Notes: a model not told the origin generated them from the letters alone. Shown: positions 1-10,133, numbered from the stretch's first letter. The stretch is 64,000 nt of DNA from Luteimonas huabeiensis HB2 (GCF_000559025.1 NZ_JAAN01000024.1:184397-248396), one strand, 5' to 3'. Program-made: numbers and translations.

Positions 1-1
1 C

Positions 2-592
2 CGCGCCGACCTGGCCGCGCGCGGGGGCCCGCACCACGCCTGCGCGCCCGGCGCGCGGCGGCCGGATCCGGCGATCCGGCTGCGCGTACCGCCCGGCTGC
101 ACGATCGCCTTCGACGATGGCGTCCACGGCCGGGTCCGGCAGGACGTCCACGCCGAGGTCGGCGACTTCGTGCTGCGCCGCGCCGACGGCCTGTGGGCCT
201 ACCAACTGGCGGTGGTCGTCGACGACGCGGACCAGGGGATCACCGATGTCGTCCGCGGCGCCGACCTGCTGGACTCCACGCCGCGGCAGATCCTGCTGCA
301 GCGGCTGCTCGGCCTGCCGACGCCCGCCTACGCGCACCTGCCGCTGCGGCGCGACGGCGCCGGGCGCAAGCTCTCGAAGTCGCAGGGCGCCGCCCCCATC
401 GAGGACGCGCCCGTCGCCGCGCTCGAGGCCGCCTGGCGCTTCCTCGGCCAGGCGCCGCTGGCGAGCGCGCCGGCGGATCCGGCCGCGTGGCTGGCCGCGG
501 CGCTTGCCGCGTTCCAGCCCGCCCGGATCCCGCGCGACACCCCCGATCCGCTCGCCGCAACGCACAACGCCCCGGCCGCGCGGGACGCCTAG
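2..592 (+). CDS. gluQ: Glutamyl-Q tRNA(Asp) synthetase, C-terminal part (cut by window start)
   Basis: About 196 C-terminal residues are visible; the N-terminus with the HIGH-type motif lies before the window. The family attaches glutamate to queuosine in the anticodon of tRNA(Asp) and resembles the catalytic half of glutamyl-tRNA synthetase without the anticodon-binding domain. Visible signatures are the block reading [20 protein letters not shown], the following [18 protein letters not shown], and RKLSKSQG as the KMSKS-type loop. The protein ends soon after this loop, as expected for GluQRS and too early for GltX. The stop codon overlaps a TAGAAT box (590-595) that may belong to the phaB promoter. 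Confidence 0.9.
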   Translation, partial: RADLAARGGPHHACAPGARRPDPAIRLRVPPGCTIAFDDGVHGRVRQDVHAEVGDFVLRRADGLWAYQLAVVVDDADQGITDVVRGADLLDSTPRQILLQRLLGLPTPAYAHLPLRRDGAGRKLSKSQGAAPIEDAPVAALEAAWRFLGQAPLASAPADPAAWLAAALAAFQPARIPRDTPDPLAATHNAPAARDA

Positions 593-638
593 AATCGGGA
601 CGACCTCTTCCCGACAGCGCATCCCAGGAGACGCACAC

Positions 639-1379
639 ATGACCTCAAGAGTGGCCCTCGTCACGGGCGGCACCGGTGGCATCGGCACCGCGATCTGCAG
701 GCGGCTGCATGCCGCCGGCCACCGCGTCGCCACCAACTACCGCGACGAGGCGCGCGCGCAGGCCTGGCTGCGGAAGATGCGCGAGAGCGGCTGCGAGGCG
801 ACCCTGGTCCCGGGCGACGTGTCCTCGCCGGAGGACGCCGAGCGCATGGTGCGCGACGTCGAGGCCGAGCTCGGGCCGGTCGAGATCCTGATCAACAATG
901 CCGGCATCACCCGCGACACCACCTTCCACAAAATGACCGCGCAGCAGTGGCAGGAGGTCATCAACACCAACCTCAACTCGGTGTTCAACGTGACCCGGCC
1001 GGTGATCGAGGGCATGCGCGAGCGCAAGTGGGGCCGCATCGTGCAGATCAGCTCGATCAACGGGCAGAAGGGCCAGTACGGCCAGGCCAACTACGCCGCC
1101 GCCAAGGCCGGCATGCACGGCTTCACCATCTCCCTGGCGCAGGAGAACGCGCGCTTCGGGATCACCGTCAACACCGTCTCCCCCGGCTACATCGGCACCG
1201 ACATGGTGATGGCGGTGCCCGAGCCGGTGCGCGAGAAGATCGTCGCCCAGATCCCGACCGGCCGCCTCGGCACGCCGGACGAGATCGCCTACGCGGTGGC
1301 CTTCTTCCTCCCCGACGAGGCGGCCTGGATCACCGGCGCCAACCTGTCGGCCAACGGCGGGCAGTACATGGGCTGGTAG
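639..1379 (+). CDS. phaB: Acetoacetyl-CoA reductase (PhaB), copy 1
   Basis: This 246-residue short-chain dehydrogenase reduces acetoacetyl-CoA to (R)-3-hydroxybutyryl-CoA, the monomer of polyhydroxybutyrate. The Rossmann motif TGGTGGIG is at residues 9-16 and NNAG at 86-89. The catalytic set is Ser138/139, Tyr152 and Lys156, and the PhaB-typical NGQKGQYGQANY stretch is present. After beta strand 2 the sequence reads ATNYRDE with a basic residue and no terminal Asp, which suggests NADPH. The open frame extends far upstream through gluQ, but the ATG at 639 has a good ribosome site (CAGGAG at 625-630) and gives the family length. It is followed by phaR and a second phaB; no phaC or phaA is in the window. 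Confidence 0.92.
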   Translation: MTSRVALVTGGTGGIGTAICRRLHAAGHRVATNYRDEARAQAWLRKMRESGCEATLVPGDVSSPEDAERMVRDVEAELGPVEILINNAGITRDTTFHKMTAQQWQEVINTNLNSVFNVTRPVIEGMRERKWGRIVQISSINGQKGQYGQANYAAAKAGMHGFTISLAQENARFGITVNTVSPGYIGTDMVMAVPEPVREKIVAQIPTGRLGTPDEIAYAVAFFLPDEAAWITGANLSANGGQYMGW

Positions 1380-1490
1380 CCGCCGGCGCCCGCGCTGAAT
1401 GCGCGGGGCCGGCCCCCGGACGATGGTCCAAGTTGCGCCGGCTTCCGGCGTGGGCCATGCTGCGGGGCAATACGGCCAGGCCTTCGATTC

Positions 1491-1976
1491 ATGAGCGATC
1501 TGCGCATCATCAAGAAGTATCCCAACCGCCGCCTCTACGACACCGAGATCTCCAGCTACATCACCATCGAGGACGTGCGCCAGCTGATCCTGGACGGCGA
1601 GAACTTCGAGGTACGCGACGCCAAGAGCGGCGACGACCTCACCCGCCAGGTGCTGCTGCAGATCATCGCCGAGCACGAGCAGGACGGGCAGCCGATGCTG
1701 TCGACGCAGTTGCTGAGCCAGATCATCCGCTTCTACGGCGACTCGCTGCAGGGCTTCATGGCGACCTACCTCGAGCGCTCCATGCAGACCTTCCTCGACC
1801 AGCAGCAGCAGTTCCGCCAGCAGATGAGCGGGCTGCTGGGGCAGACGCCCTGGTCGATGATGAACAAGCTCACCGAGCGCAACCTGGAGCTGTGGCAGGA
1901 GTTCCAGCAGAACCTGATCGGCAGCGTGGGCCGCGCGCCCGGCACCGACAAGCCCGGCGACAAGCGCGGCCGCTGA
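1491..1976 (+). CDS. phaR: Polyhydroxyalkanoate synthesis repressor PhaR
   Basis: This 161-residue protein is a DNA-binding regulator that senses PHA granules and represses phasin and pha genes, usually including its own. The N-terminal PHB/PHA accumulation domain begins with the family signature IIKKYPNRRLYDTE (residues 5-18), followed by SSYITIEDVRQLI. The C-terminal half is helical and glutamine-rich around residues 100-125 (FLDQQQQFRQQM), typical of the granule/oligomer contact region. It sits between two phaB genes in the same direction. The upstream gap contains several TGC/GCA half-sites near 1458-1470 that could be autoregulatory, but this is inference. Confidence 0.93.
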   Translation: MSDLRIIKKYPNRRLYDTEISSYITIEDVRQLILDGENFEVRDAKSGDDLTRQVLLQIIAEHEQDGQPMLSTQLLSQIIRFYGDSLQGFMATYLERSMQTFLDQQQQFRQQMSGLLGQTPWSMMNKLTERNLELWQEFQQNLIGSVGRAPGTDKPGDKRGR

Positions 1977-2118
1977 GCGCCCGCCCGGATCCGACACGCC
2001 GACCGGCGACGGCATCCGGGCAGGCCGAGCCCGCGCGAGCGGCCACGCCGGGCCCCCCGCACGGCGCCCGGCGCCGATTCGATCGTCGCCATCCCCTTCC
2101 GGCTTCCGGAGCATTCCC

Positions 2119-2859
2119 ATGAGCAAACGCATCGCCGTCGTCACCGGCGGACTCGGCGGGCTGGGCACCGCCATCTGCCGGCACCTGGCCCGCGCCGGCC
2201 ACCGCGTGGTCGCCGCCGACCTCGACGGGCAGGCCGAACGCCTCGCCGCGTTCGAGACCGCCATGCACGGCCTGGAGGTGGAGTTCGCCGCGCTCGACGT
2301 GGCCGACTTCGACGCCTGCGGCCGCTTCGTGGCCGACGTGCAGGCGCGCCACGGCGCGCTGGACGTGCTGGTCAACAATGCCGGCATCACCCGCGACGTC
2401 ACTCTGCGCAAGATGGACCGGGCGCAGTGGCAGGACGTCGTCGACGTCAACCTGGGCAGCGTGTTCAACCTGTGCCGGCACGCGGTTGGAGGCATGGTCG
2501 AGCGCGGCTTCGGCCGCATCGTCAACCTGTCCTCGGTCAACGGCCAGACCGGACAGTTCGGGCAGACCAACTACTCCGCCGCCAAGGCCGGCATGCACGG
2601 CTTCACCATGGCGCTGGCGCGCGAGGTCGCGCGCAAGGGCGTGACCGTCAACACCGTCTCGCCGGGCTACTGCGAGACCGCGCTGGTCATGCGCATGCCC
2701 GAGGCGATCCGCGCCGGCATCGTCGAGCAGGTTCCGGTGGGCCGCCTCGGCCGCCCGGAGGAGATCGCGCGCGCCGTCGCCTTCCTCGTCGACGAGGAGG
2801 CCGGCTTCGTCACCGGCGCCAACCTGCCGGTCAACGGCGGCCTGTTCATGAGCTTCTGA
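2119..2859 (+). CDS. phaB: Acetoacetyl-CoA reductase-like SDR (PhaB), copy 2
   Basis: This second 246-residue PhaB-type SDR has the same length as the copy at 639. It has TGGLGGLG at residues 9-16, NNAG at 87-90, Ser138/139, Tyr152 and Lys156, and the NGQTGQFGQTNY loop that marks acetoacetyl-CoA reductases. It differs from copy 1 after beta strand 2, where it reads VAADLDGQ; an Asp here usually goes with NADH rather than NADPH. The ATG at 2119 follows a CCGGAGCAT ribosome site. The gene is likely co-regulated with phaR just upstream. The PhaB role is well supported by motifs, while the cofactor difference is inferred from one position. Confidence 0.88.
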   Translation: MSKRIAVVTGGLGGLGTAICRHLARAGHRVVAADLDGQAERLAAFETAMHGLEVEFAALDVADFDACGRFVADVQARHGALDVLVNNAGITRDVTLRKMDRAQWQDVVDVNLGSVFNLCRHAVGGMVERGFGRIVNLSSVNGQTGQFGQTNYSAAKAGMHGFTMALAREVARKGVTVNTVSPGYCETALVMRMPEAIRAGIVEQVPVGRLGRPEEIARAVAFLVDEEAGFVTGANLPVNGGLFMSF

Positions 2860-2989
2860 GCGCCGTCCGGATCCGTCGCCGCGCTCGGAACCGCGCTGGC
2901 GCGGTGCCCGCCGATCGCGTGCGCTGCGCGTGGCCGTACGCCCGGCCGGCTGCGCCCGCCACGGAGCGCGAACAGGCCCGCGCCGGCGC

Positions 2990-3487
2990 TCAGGGCGTCC
3001 CGGCGTGGCCGCCCTCGCCTTCGCCGATCTTGCTCTGCTGGTAGTTCTGCAGGCCGATCATGCGGATCAGCCGCAACTGCTGCTCCAGCCAGTAGGTGTG
3101 GTCTTCCTCGGTATCGGCGAGCTGCGCCACCAGCACCTGCCGGCTGACGAAGTCCTGGTGACGCTCGCACAGCGCCACGCCGCGGGCGAGATCGGCGCGC
3201 ACCTTGTACTCGAGATCGAGATCCTTCTGCAGCATCTCCTCCACGGTGCGCCCGGGCTCGAACGCGTGCGGGCGCATGTCCGGATCGCCCTCCAGGAACA
3301 GGATGCGCCGCAGCAGCGCGTCGGCGTGCTGGGTCTCCTCCTCCATCTCGTGGTGGATGCGCTCGTAGAGGCGGTGCAGGCCCAGGTCCTCGTAGCGGCG
3401 CGAATGCAGGAAGTACTGATCGCGCGCGGCGAGTTCGCCGCGCAGCAGCTCCTTGAGGTAATCGACGACTTCGGGATGACCCTTCAT
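2990..3487 (-). CDS. bfr: Bacterioferritin lacking the heme-ligand methionine
   Basis: This 165-residue ferritin-fold protein stores iron in 24-subunit shells. Ferroxidase ligands are visible: Glu18, Glu51, His54, a Glu at 93 and the later EEDH pair, with the family block RILFLEG at residues 61-67. At residue 52, where heme-binding bacterioferritins carry Met, this protein has Thr (EEETQH), so it should not ligate the intersubunit heme in the usual way. A longer minus-strand open frame continues upstream, but the ATG at 3487 (MKGHPEV) matches the family start. It is divergent from the penicillin-acylase gene. Confidence 0.88.
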   Translation of the reverse strand: MKGHPEVVDYLKELLRGELAARDQYFLHSRRYEDLGLHRLYERIHHEMEEETQHADALLRRILFLEGDPDMRPHAFEPGRTVEEMLQKDLDLEYKVRADLARGVALCERHQDFVSRQVLVAQLADTEEDHTYWLEQQLRLIRMIGLQNYQQSKIGEGEGGHAGTP

Positions 3488-3627
3488 GGCGGTCTCGGCG
3501 CGGGGGAATGCGCGGCAGTATGCCCATCCGCGCGCGGCGATGATCGGATGCGAATCGGTCCGACTTGCATTCTCGCTGTCGCCGCACCGACCTACAATCG
3601 GTCGACGCCCCCGGACGAGGACCCACC

Positions 3628-6132
3628 ATGCGATCGCGGACAGGACGCCTCCTGGGCCGGCTGGCCCTGCTGCTCGCGGTGCTGGCGCTGGCCGCCGCGG
3701 CGCTGGCCTGGTGGCTGCTGCGCGGCAGCCTGCCCCGGCTCGACGGCGAGTTCGCGCTGCCCGGGCTGTCGGCGCCGGCGACCGTCCAGCGCGACGCGCT
3801 CGGCGTGGTGACGGTGGAGGCCGCCAGCGAGACCGACGCCTTCCGCGCGCTGGGCTACGTGCACGCGCAGGAGCGCTATTTCGAGATGGACCTGATGCGC
3901 CGGGTGGCGGCCGGGGAGCTCGCGGCGCTGTTCGGCGAGCGCGCGCTGGAGACCGATCGCCGCAACCGCGCGCACCGCATGCGGGCGCGGGTGGAAGCCT
4001 CGCTGGCGGAGATCGCCGGCGACCGCCTGGCGCAGCTCGAGGCCTACGCCGACGGCGCCAACGCCGGGCTGGCGGCGCTGCGGGTGCGGCCGTGGCCCTA
4101 CCTGCTGCTGGGCCGCGCGCCGGAACCGTGGACCGCGGCGGACGCCGCGCTGACCGGCTACGCGATGTACTTCGACCTGCAGGACGCCGACAACGCACAG
4201 GAGCTGGCGCGCGGGCGGATGCGTCCGCACCTGCCGCCGGCGCTGTTCGCCCTGCTCGCCCACGACGGCAGCAGCTGGGATGCGCCGTTGTTCGGCGGGC
4301 CGCGCGGCGACGCGGTGCTGCCCGATGCCTCCGCGGTGGACCTGCGTACCCTGCCCGCCCCACCGGCCAGAGAGGCGGCGCCCGGGCTGGCGCCGTCCGG
4401 CTCCGAGCCCGGCGGCAGCGGCGGCCTCGCCGCGCTCGTCGCGGCGGGCACCGGCACCGACCTGCGACCCGGCAGCAACAACTTCGCGGTCTCCGGCGCG
4501 CTGACCGCGGACGGCCGCGCGCTGGTCGCCGACGACATGCACCTCGGGCTGCGCGCGCCCGGTATCTGGTTCCGCGCGCGCCTGCGCTACCCGCACCCGC
4601 GCGCGCCCGGCGGCCGCGTGGACGTCTCCGGCTTCACCCTGCCGGGCCTGCCGGCGGTGGTGGTCGGCAGCAACACCCGCGTCGCCTGGGGCTTCACCAA
4701 CAGCTACGGCGACTTCCTGGACTGGCGGCGCGTGCGCCCGTGCGAGGCCTCGTCGCCGGCGTCCGGCTGCGTGCCGGTGGTGCGCCACGTCGAGCGGATC
4801 GCGGTCGCCGGCGGCACGGACGAGACCCTGACCGTCGAGGAGACCGCCTGGGGCCCGCTGCTCCATCGCGAGGCCGACGGCACCGCGCTGGCGCTGCGCT
4901 GGGTCGCGCACCTGCCGGGGTCGCTGAACTTCGGCCTGGCCGACTTCGCGCTCGCCCGCGACCTCGACGACGCGCTGGCGATCGCCGACCGCACCGCGAC
5001 GCCCACCCAGAACCTCGTCCTCGGCGACCGCGAAGGCCGCATCGCCTGGCGGCTGCTGGGGCCGATCCCGGTGCGCGAGGCCGGCTGCGGCGGTTTCCTG
5101 CCGCTCGATGCCACCGCGCCCTGCGCGCCCTGGCCGATCGCCACCGACGCCTCCCCGCTGCTGCGCTCGCCGGCCGCCGACCGCCTGTGGACGGCCAACA
5201 GCCGCGTCGTGGACGGCGCCGACTACGCCCGCATCGGCGACGGCGGCGCCGCCCTGGGCGCGCGCGCGCGGCAGATCCGCGATGCACTGGCCGCGCGCGA
5301 GCGCTTCGCCGAACGCGACCTGCTCGACATCCAGCTCGACGACCGCGCGCTGCTGATGACGCGCTGGTGGACGCTGCTGCGCGAGACCGCCGCGCGCCCG
5401 GTGGCGCCGGGAGACGCCGGCTCGCCGGCGCTGCACGCGCTGGCCGAGGCCGCGCGCGACTGGTCGGGCCGGGCCGAGCCCGGCTCCGTGGCCTACCGCA
5501 TCGTGCGCGCCTGGCGGCTGGCGGTGCACGCGCGCATCGCCGACGGGCTGACCGCGCCGGCGCGCGCCGCACTGGGTCCGGACTTCGTCGCCCCGGACTG
5601 GCCCAACCTGGAAGGCGTGGTCTGGCCGCTGGTGCAGCGCCGACCGGCGCACCTGCTGCCGCGCCGCTACGCCTGCGCCGAGCGCGAGGACGCGCCCGCG
5701 CGCTGCCGCGACGATGCGCACGGCTGGGCCGCGCTGTTCGAGGACGCCGCGACCGAGGTACGGGCGGAACTGGAGGCGCTGGGGCCGTTGCGCGAGCGCA
5801 CCTGGGGCGAGCGCAACACCGCCGCCATCTGCCACCCGCTGGCGGGCGCGATCCCGCTGCTGGGCCGGCGCCTGCTGTGCATGCCGCCCGACCCGTTGCC
5901 GGGCGACGGCATGATGCCGCGCGTACAGGGTCCGGCGTTCGGCGCCTCGCAGCGCATGGTGGTCGCGCCGGGCCACGAGGCCGAGGGCATCGCCCACATG
6001 CCCGGCGGCCAGAGCGGCCACCCGCTGTCGCCGTTCTGGGGTGCCGGCCATGCGGACTGGGTACAGGGCCGCCCCGCACCGTTCCTTCCGGGCGAGGCGG
6101 CGCACCGCCTGCGGCTGACGCCCGCGCCGTAG
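3628..6132 (+). CDS. Penicillin acylase family Ntn-hydrolase, periplasmic
   Basis: This 834-residue precursor has an N-terminal membrane/signal segment (about residues 8-32, rich in Leu and Ala) after a basic start. Members cleave amide bonds of beta-lactam side chains, acyl-homoserine lactones or related acyl amides, after autoproteolysis into alpha and beta chains. The expected nucleophile is Ser283, in GSNNFAVSG, with DDMHL about 25 residues later; [12 protein letters not shown] and [12 protein letters not shown] are further family blocks. I chose ATG 3628 because it follows GACGAGGA and a TACAAT box (3593-3598) and starts a clean signal; an in-frame ATG at 3565 would put the promoter inside the gene. 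The substrate cannot be read from the sequence. Confidence 0.88.
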   Translation: MRSRTGRLLGRLALLLAVLALAAAALAWWLLRGSLPRLDGEFALPGLSAPATVQRDALGVVTVEAASETDAFRALGYVHAQERYFEMDLMRRVAAGELAALFGERALETDRRNRAHRMRARVEASLAEIAGDRLAQLEAYADGANAGLAALRVRPWPYLLLGRAPEPWTAADAALTGYAMYFDLQDADNAQELARGRMRPHLPPALFALLAHDGSSWDAPLFGGPRGDAVLPDASAVDLRTLPAPPAREAAPGLAPSGSEPGGSGGLAALVAAGTGTDLRPGSNNFAVSGALTADGRALVADDMHLGLRAPGIWFRARLRYPHPRAPGGRVDVSGFTLPGLPAVVVGSNTRVAWGFTNSYGDFLDWRRVRPCEASSPASGCVPVVRHVERIAVAGGTDETLTVEETAWGPLLHREADGTALALRWVAHLPGSLNFGLADFALARDLDDALAIADRTATPTQNLVLGDREGRIAWRLLGPIPVREAGCGGFLPLDATAPCAPWPIATDASPLLRSPAADRLWTANSRVVDGADYARIGDGGAALGARARQIRDALAARERFAERDLLDIQLDDRALLMTRWWTLLRETAARPVAPGDAGSPALHALAEAARDWSGRAEPGSVAYRIVRAWRLAVHARIADGLTAPARAALGPDFVAPDWPNLEGVVWPLVQRRPAHLLPRRYACAEREDAPARCRDDAHGWAALFEDAATEVRAELEALGPLRERTWGERNTAAICHPLAGAIPLLGRRLLCMPPDPLPGDGMMPRVQGPAFGASQRMVVAPGHEAEGIAHMPGGQSGHPLSPFWGAGHADWVQGRPAPFLPGEAAHRLRLTPAP

Positions 6133-6166
6133 CCGCGCGAGCGCCTGGGCGGCCGGCGGCCGCGGA

Positions 6167-6766
6167 TCAGCCGAAGACGCGGAAGCGTTCGGCGTCGTCG
6201 ATGAAGGTCTTGTCGCCGATCGGCGCCTCGTTGGAGCCGAACGGCATCTGCGCGCGCAGCGTCCAGCTGGCCGGCAGCGACCATTCGGCGGCGGCGGCGG
6301 CATCCGGCAGCGGGTTGTAGTGCTGCAGGCTGGCGCCGATGCCGGCGTTGGCCAGCGCCGTCCACACCGAGAACTGCGCCATCGCGCTGGCGTGCTCGGA
6401 CCACACCGGGAAGTTGTCGGCGTACAGCGGGAACTGCGCCTGCAGCCCCTTGACCACGTCCTGGTCCTCGTAGAACAGCACGGTGCCGGCGCCGGCGGCG
6501 AAACCGTCGATCTTCTGCTCGGTCGCGGCGAAGGACTCGGCCGGCACGATCGCGCGCAGCGCGTCCTTGACGATCTCCCAGAAGCGCCGGCTCTGCGCGC
6601 CGAACAGGATCACCGCGCGGGAGCTCTGCGAGTTGAACGACGACGGCGACAGCCGGACCGCTTCCTTGATCAGCTCGGCGGTCTCGTCCTGGGACAGGGG
6701 CAGCCGGTCGCCGAGCGCGTACTGCGTACGGCGGCGACGGCTGGCTTCGATGAAGGGATTGCTCAT
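6167..6766 (-). CDS. Nitroreductase family protein (Frm2/Hbn1-like)
   Basis: This 199-residue flavoprotein starts MSNPFIEASRRRRTQYALG. The opening helix with several Arg, the SPSSFNSQSSRAVILFG block (about residues 40-56) and the late FGSNEAPIGDKTF segment are typical of the short nitroreductase subgroup related to yeast Frm2/Hbn1 and bacterial CinD-like proteins. These bind FMN and reduce quinones or nitroaromatics with NAD(P)H, often under stress. It stands alone on the minus strand between a convergent acylase gene and fabV. The physiological substrate is unknown. Confidence 0.85.
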   Translation of the reverse strand: MSNPFIEASRRRRTQYALGDRLPLSQDETAELIKEAVRLSPSSFNSQSSRAVILFGAQSRRFWEIVKDALRAIVPAESFAATEQKIDGFAAGAGTVLFYEDQDVVKGLQAQFPLYADNFPVWSEHASAMAQFSVWTALANAGIGASLQHYNPLPDAAAAAEWSLPASWTLRAQMPFGSNEAPIGDKTFIDDAERFRVFG

Positions 6767-6893
6767 GATGCGTGCCTGCGGTGGGGGTGAAGGATGAATG
6801 CAGGCAGCAGACTAAGGACGCCGCCGTCCGCGCAACAGGACCGGCGGCGGGACGAATCGTTGCAGGGCCGGCACGGCGGCCGGCCCCGGCCGC

Positions 6894-8099
6894 TCAGAGC
6901 TCGACGACGTCGAAGTTCGCCACCGGATCCACCTCGGCGTCGTAGTCCACGTCGTCGCGGTCGAAGCCGAACAGCTTGAGGAACTCGTGCTTGTAGCCGG
7001 CGTAGTCGGTCAGCTCGAACAGGTTCTCGGTGGTGACCTGCGGCCACAGCGCCTTGCAGGCGTCCTGCACCTCCGGGCGCAGCTCCCAGTCGTCCAGCCG
7101 CAGCCGGCCCGCGTCGTCGAGCTCGGCCGGGCGGCCGTCCTCGCGGTACATGCGTTCGCGGAACAGGCGGTCGAGCTGCTCGATCGGCCCTTCGTGCAGG
7201 CCCTGCGCCTTCATGACCTTGAAGACGATGGCGATGTACAGCGGCAGCACCGGGATCGCCGCGCTGGCCTGGGTGACCACCGACTTCAGCACGGCCACGT
7301 TCGCCGCGCCGCCCCGCGCCGCCAGCTTCGCGTCCAGGCGGCGCGCGGTGGCGTCGAGATCGGCCTTGGCGCGGCCGAGCGCGCCGTGCCAGTAGATCGG
7401 CCAGGTGATCTCGGTGCCGATGTAGCTGAAGGCGACGGTCCGGGCGCCCTCGGCCAGCACCCCGGCGCGGTCCAGGGCCTCGATCCACAGCGCCCAGTCC
7501 TGCCCGCCCATCACCGCCACCGTGTCCTCGATCTCCTGCTCGGTGGCCGGCTCGATCGTGGCCTGCACGATCTGGTCGCGATTGGTGTCGATCGCGGTCG
7601 AGGTGTAGGGCGCGCCGATCGGCTTGAGCGCCGAGCGCTTGACCTCGCCGGTGTCGGGCAGCTTGCGCACGGGCGATGCCAGCGAATACACCACCAGGTC
7701 CACCTGCCCGCCCATCTCCTCGCGGATCAGCGCGATCGCCTTCTCGCGCGCGGCGTCGGAGAACGCATCGCCGTTGATCGAGCGGCTGTAGAGGCCGGCC
7801 TGCTTGGCGTAGCGGTCGAACGCCGCGGCGTTGTACCAGCCGGCGGTGCCCGGCTTCTTCTCGGTGCCGGGCTTCTCGAAGAACACGCCCAGGGTATCGG
7901 CGCCAAAGCCGAACGCGGCGCTGATGCGCGCGGCCAGCCCGTAGCCGCTGGAAGCGCCGATCACCAGCACCTTCTTCGGCCCGTCGCTGCGCACGCCGCG
8001 CGCCCGCGTGGCCGCGATCTGGTCGCGCACGTTGAGCTCGCAACCCTTGGGATGCGTGGTGGTGCAGATGAAGCCGCGGACCTTGGGATGGATGATCAC
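6894..8099 (-). CDS. fabV: Trans-2-enoyl-ACP/CoA reductase FabV (NADH)
   Basis: This 401-residue enzyme performs the last reduction of each fatty-acid elongation cycle. FabV is the long, triclosan-resistant enoyl reductase typical of Xanthomonas and relatives. The N-terminus [19 protein letters not shown] is diagnostic. The NADH loop is [13 protein letters not shown] (residues 44-56), and the catalytic pair is Tyr236 and Lys245 in a Y-x8-K arrangement. The start is GTG at 8099, since the family begins at this point. A TAGACT -10-like box lies at 8132-8137 on this strand, giving a short leader. The open frame continues 375 nt upstream, but that part reads as noncoding. Confidence 0.95.
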   Translation of the reverse strand: MIIHPKVRGFICTTTHPKGCELNVRDQIAATRARGVRSDGPKKVLVIGASSGYGLAARISAAFGFGADTLGVFFEKPGTEKKPGTAGWYNAAAFDRYAKQAGLYSRSINGDAFSDAAREKAIALIREEMGGQVDLVVYSLASPVRKLPDTGEVKRSALKPIGAPYTSTAIDTNRDQIVQATIEPATEQEIEDTVAVMGGQDWALWIEALDRAGVLAEGARTVAFSYIGTEITWPIYWHGALGRAKADLDATARRLDAKLAARGGAANVAVLKSVVTQASAAIPVLPLYIAIVFKVMKAQGLHEGPIEQLDRLFRERMYREDGRPAELDDAGRLRLDDWELRPEVQDACKALWPQVTTENLFELTDYAGYKHEFLKLFGFDRDDVDYDAEVDPVANFDVVEL

Positions 8100-8211
8100 G
8101 TTGTGCCCTGTGGAGACGGAACGGGAGCGCAAGTCTAAGCCCTGCGCCGGCGCCGGTCCCGTACGGTGGCCCACGGTGGAAACGGCGCCAAGCCGCCGGC
8201 GAACGCGGCGC

Positions 8212-9906
8212 TCAGGCGGCCGCGTGGTGCACCCCCGCCACCGCGCGGCCGGACGGATCGGCCGCCGCCGCGAACGCCGCGTCCCAGGCGATCGCCGCCG
8301 GCGAGGAGCAGGCGATGGACTTGCCGCCGGGCACGGTCTCGGCCGCGGCGGGCGTCGGGAACGCGCGCTCGAACAGGCTGCGATAGAGGTACGCCTCCTT
8401 GGTCTGCGGCGGGTTGTGCGGGAAGCGCCGCGCCGCGGCCGCCAGCTCGCGGTCGCCGACCTGCGCCTGCACATGCGCCTTCAGGCCGTCGATCCAGCCG
8501 TAGCCCACGCCATCGCTGAACTGCTCCTTCTGCCGCCACAGGATCTCGCGCGGCAGGTAGCCCTCGAACGCCTCGCGCAACACCGCCTTTTCGATTCGCC
8601 CCCGCGACGCATCGATCATCTTGTGCGCGGCGTCCATGCGCATCGCCACGTCCAGGAACTCGCGGTCCAGGAACGGCACCCGCGGCTCCACGCCCCAGGC
8701 CATCATCGACTTGTTGGCGCGCAGGCAGTCGTAGTCGTGCAGGGCGTCGAGCTTGCGCACCAGCTCCTGGTGGAACTCGCGCGCGTCGGGCGCCTTGTGG
8801 AAGTAGAGATAGCCACCGAAGATCTCGTCGCTGCCCTCGCCCGAGAGCACCATCTTCACCCCCATCGCCTTGATCCGGCGCGCCAGCAGGAACATCGGCG
8901 TGGAGGCGCGCACGGTGGTGACGTCGTAGGTCTCGATATGCCGGATCACCTCCGGCAGCGCGTCGAGGCCCTCTTCCAGGGTGTACTCGAAACCGTGATG
9001 CACGGTACCCAGCGCTTCGGCCGCGACCTTCGCCGCGGCGAGGTCGGGCGAGCCGGCCAGGCCGATCGCGAACGAATGCAGGCGCGGCCACCAGGCCTCG
9101 CTGCGGTCGCCGTCCTCGATGCGGTGGCGCGCGTAGCGCGCGGCCACCGCCGCGACCAGGGAGGAGTCCAAACCGCCCGACAGCAGCACGCCGTAGGGCA
9201 CGTCGGTCATCAATTGCCGGTGCACCGCGGCCTCGAAGGCCTCGCGCAACTCGCGCGGCGACACCTCGACGCCGCGCACCGCCTCGTAGTCGCGCCAGGG
9301 GCGATCGTAGTAGCGCACCAGCGCGCCGCTGGCGCTGTCGTACCAATGCCCGGGCGGAAACTGGGCGACGTCGGCGCAGCGATCGACCAGCGCCTTCATC
9401 TCCGAGGCCACCCGCAGCCGCCCCTCGCGGTCGTGGCCCCAGTACAGCGGCACCACGCCGATCGGGTCGCGGGCGATGATCGCCCGGCCCTTCGCCTGGT
9501 CCCACAGGGCGAAGGCGAAGATGCCGTTGAGCCGCTCCAGGAACGCGCTCGGGCCGCTGCCATCGGCCTCGCTCTCGCGGTAGAGCGCGTTGATGACCTC
9601 GCAGTCGGAGCCGGTCTGGAAATCGTAGGGCGCGCGCAACTGCGCCTTCAGCGCCTGGTGGTTGTAGATCTCGCCGTTGACCGCCAGCGCCAGCGCGCCG
9701 TCGGCCGAGCGCAGCGGCTGCGCGCCGCCGGCCGGATCGACGATGGCCAGCCGCTCGTGGACCAGCAGCGCACCGTCGCCGACGTAGACCCCGCTCCAGT
9801 CGGGGCCGCGGTGGCGCTGGCGCTGCGAGCATTCCAGCGCCTGGCGGCGCAGGCGCGGGAGATCGTCGCCGGGTTGCAGGCCGAAGATACCGAAGATCGA
9901 GCACAT
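8212..9906 (-). CDS. asnB: Asparagine synthase B, glutamine-hydrolysing
   Basis: This 564-residue enzyme converts aspartate, glutamine and ATP to asparagine. The N-terminal class II glutaminase domain has the nucleophile Cys2 (MCSIFGIFG), with HRGPDWSG and NGEIYNH contacts. The C-terminal synthetase domain carries the PP-loop [10 protein letters not shown] near residues 245-254, then [14 protein letters not shown] and [12 protein letters not shown]. The ATG at 9906 has GGAG at 9916-9919. The mRNA leader of about 220 nt contains an Asn-rich peptide and an intrinsic terminator, so expression is probably controlled by attenuation. In related genomes asnB follows dapE directly; here a foreign-looking cassette separates them. 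Confidence 0.96.
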   Translation of the reverse strand: MCSIFGIFGLQPGDDLPRLRRQALECSQRQRHRGPDWSGVYVGDGALLVHERLAIVDPAGGAQPLRSADGALALAVNGEIYNHQALKAQLRAPYDFQTGSDCEVINALYRESEADGSGPSAFLERLNGIFAFALWDQAKGRAIIARDPIGVVPLYWGHDREGRLRVASEMKALVDRCADVAQFPPGHWYDSASGALVRYYDRPWRDYEAVRGVEVSPRELREAFEAAVHRQLMTDVPYGVLLSGGLDSSLVAAVAARYARHRIEDGDRSEAWWPRLHSFAIGLAGSPDLAAAKVAAEALGTVHHGFEYTLEEGLDALPEVIRHIETYDVTTVRASTPMFLLARRIKAMGVKMVLSGEGSDEIFGGYLYFHKAPDAREFHQELVRKLDALHDYDCLRANKSMMAWGVEPRVPFLDREFLDVAMRMDAAHKMIDASRGRIEKAVLREAFEGYLPREILWRQKEQFSDGVGYGWIDGLKAHVQAQVGDRELAAAARRFPHNPPQTKEAYLYRSLFERAFPTPAAAETVPGGKSIACSSPAAIAWDAAFAAAADPSGRAVAGVHHAAA

Positions 9907-9983
9907 GCGAAGGAACTCCGTCGTAGGAAGACATTGGCGTTTCGCCCTCCCCCGCCCCGCGGAGGAGGAATCTCGCGTGCACG

Positions 9984-10011
9984 AAAAAGCCCGCGCCTTG
10001 CGGCGCGGGCT
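9984..10011 (-). terminator. Intrinsic terminator in the asnB leader (candidate attenuator)
   Basis: On the minus strand, AGCCCGCGCC (10011-10002) pairs perfectly with GGCGCGGGCT (9997-9988) across a 4-nt loop and is followed by a run of T (9988-9984). It lies between the asnB promoter and the asnB start, 28 nt after the stop of the Asn-rich leader peptide, so it is positioned as an attenuator and not as a gene end. Upstream segments could mask the first arm: GCGGGC (minus, 10054-10049) is complementary to GCCCGC in that arm, and GCGCGG (10062-10057) to CCGCGC. Confidence 0.8.
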
Positions 10012-10038
10012 TCGTTCGTCTGGCGCTTGTCGCTTCGC

Positions 10039-10125
10039 CTATGCGCGGGCCCGCAGCCGCGCACGAGAATTCGTGCCGCGGTTATTGCGGTTGGCGTTGT
10101 TGGCGATGGACGGCAGGCGGTGCAT
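10039..10125 (-). CDS. Asn-rich leader peptide of asnB (28 residues)
   Basis: This short frame reads MHRLPSIANNANRNNRGTNS and ends with RARLRARA before TAG. Six of 28 residues are Asn (positions 9, 10, 12, 14, 15, 19), five of them within seven codons, a strong bias in a genome where Asn codons are rare. It lies directly after the asnB promoter and before a strong terminator, the standard layout of ribosome-mediated attenuation. No Shine-Dalgarno is visible; the ATG is 8 nt after the -10 box, so it would be translated leaderless or nearly so. Function is inferred from position and composition. Confidence 0.75.
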   Translation of the reverse strand: MHRLPSIANNANRNNRGTNSRARLRARA

Positions 10126-10133
10126 GGGAAGCG

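Noticed and set aside
117..638. N-terminal extension of phaB over gluQ
   Set aside because: The extension is Ser/Arg/Pro-rich out-of-frame gluQ sequence. ATG 639 has a proper ribosome site and gives the exact PhaB length.
1380..1490. PhaR operator upstream of phaR
   Set aside because: TGC and GCA half-sites exist near 1458-1470, but they are frequent in this genome and no clean symmetric site is visible.
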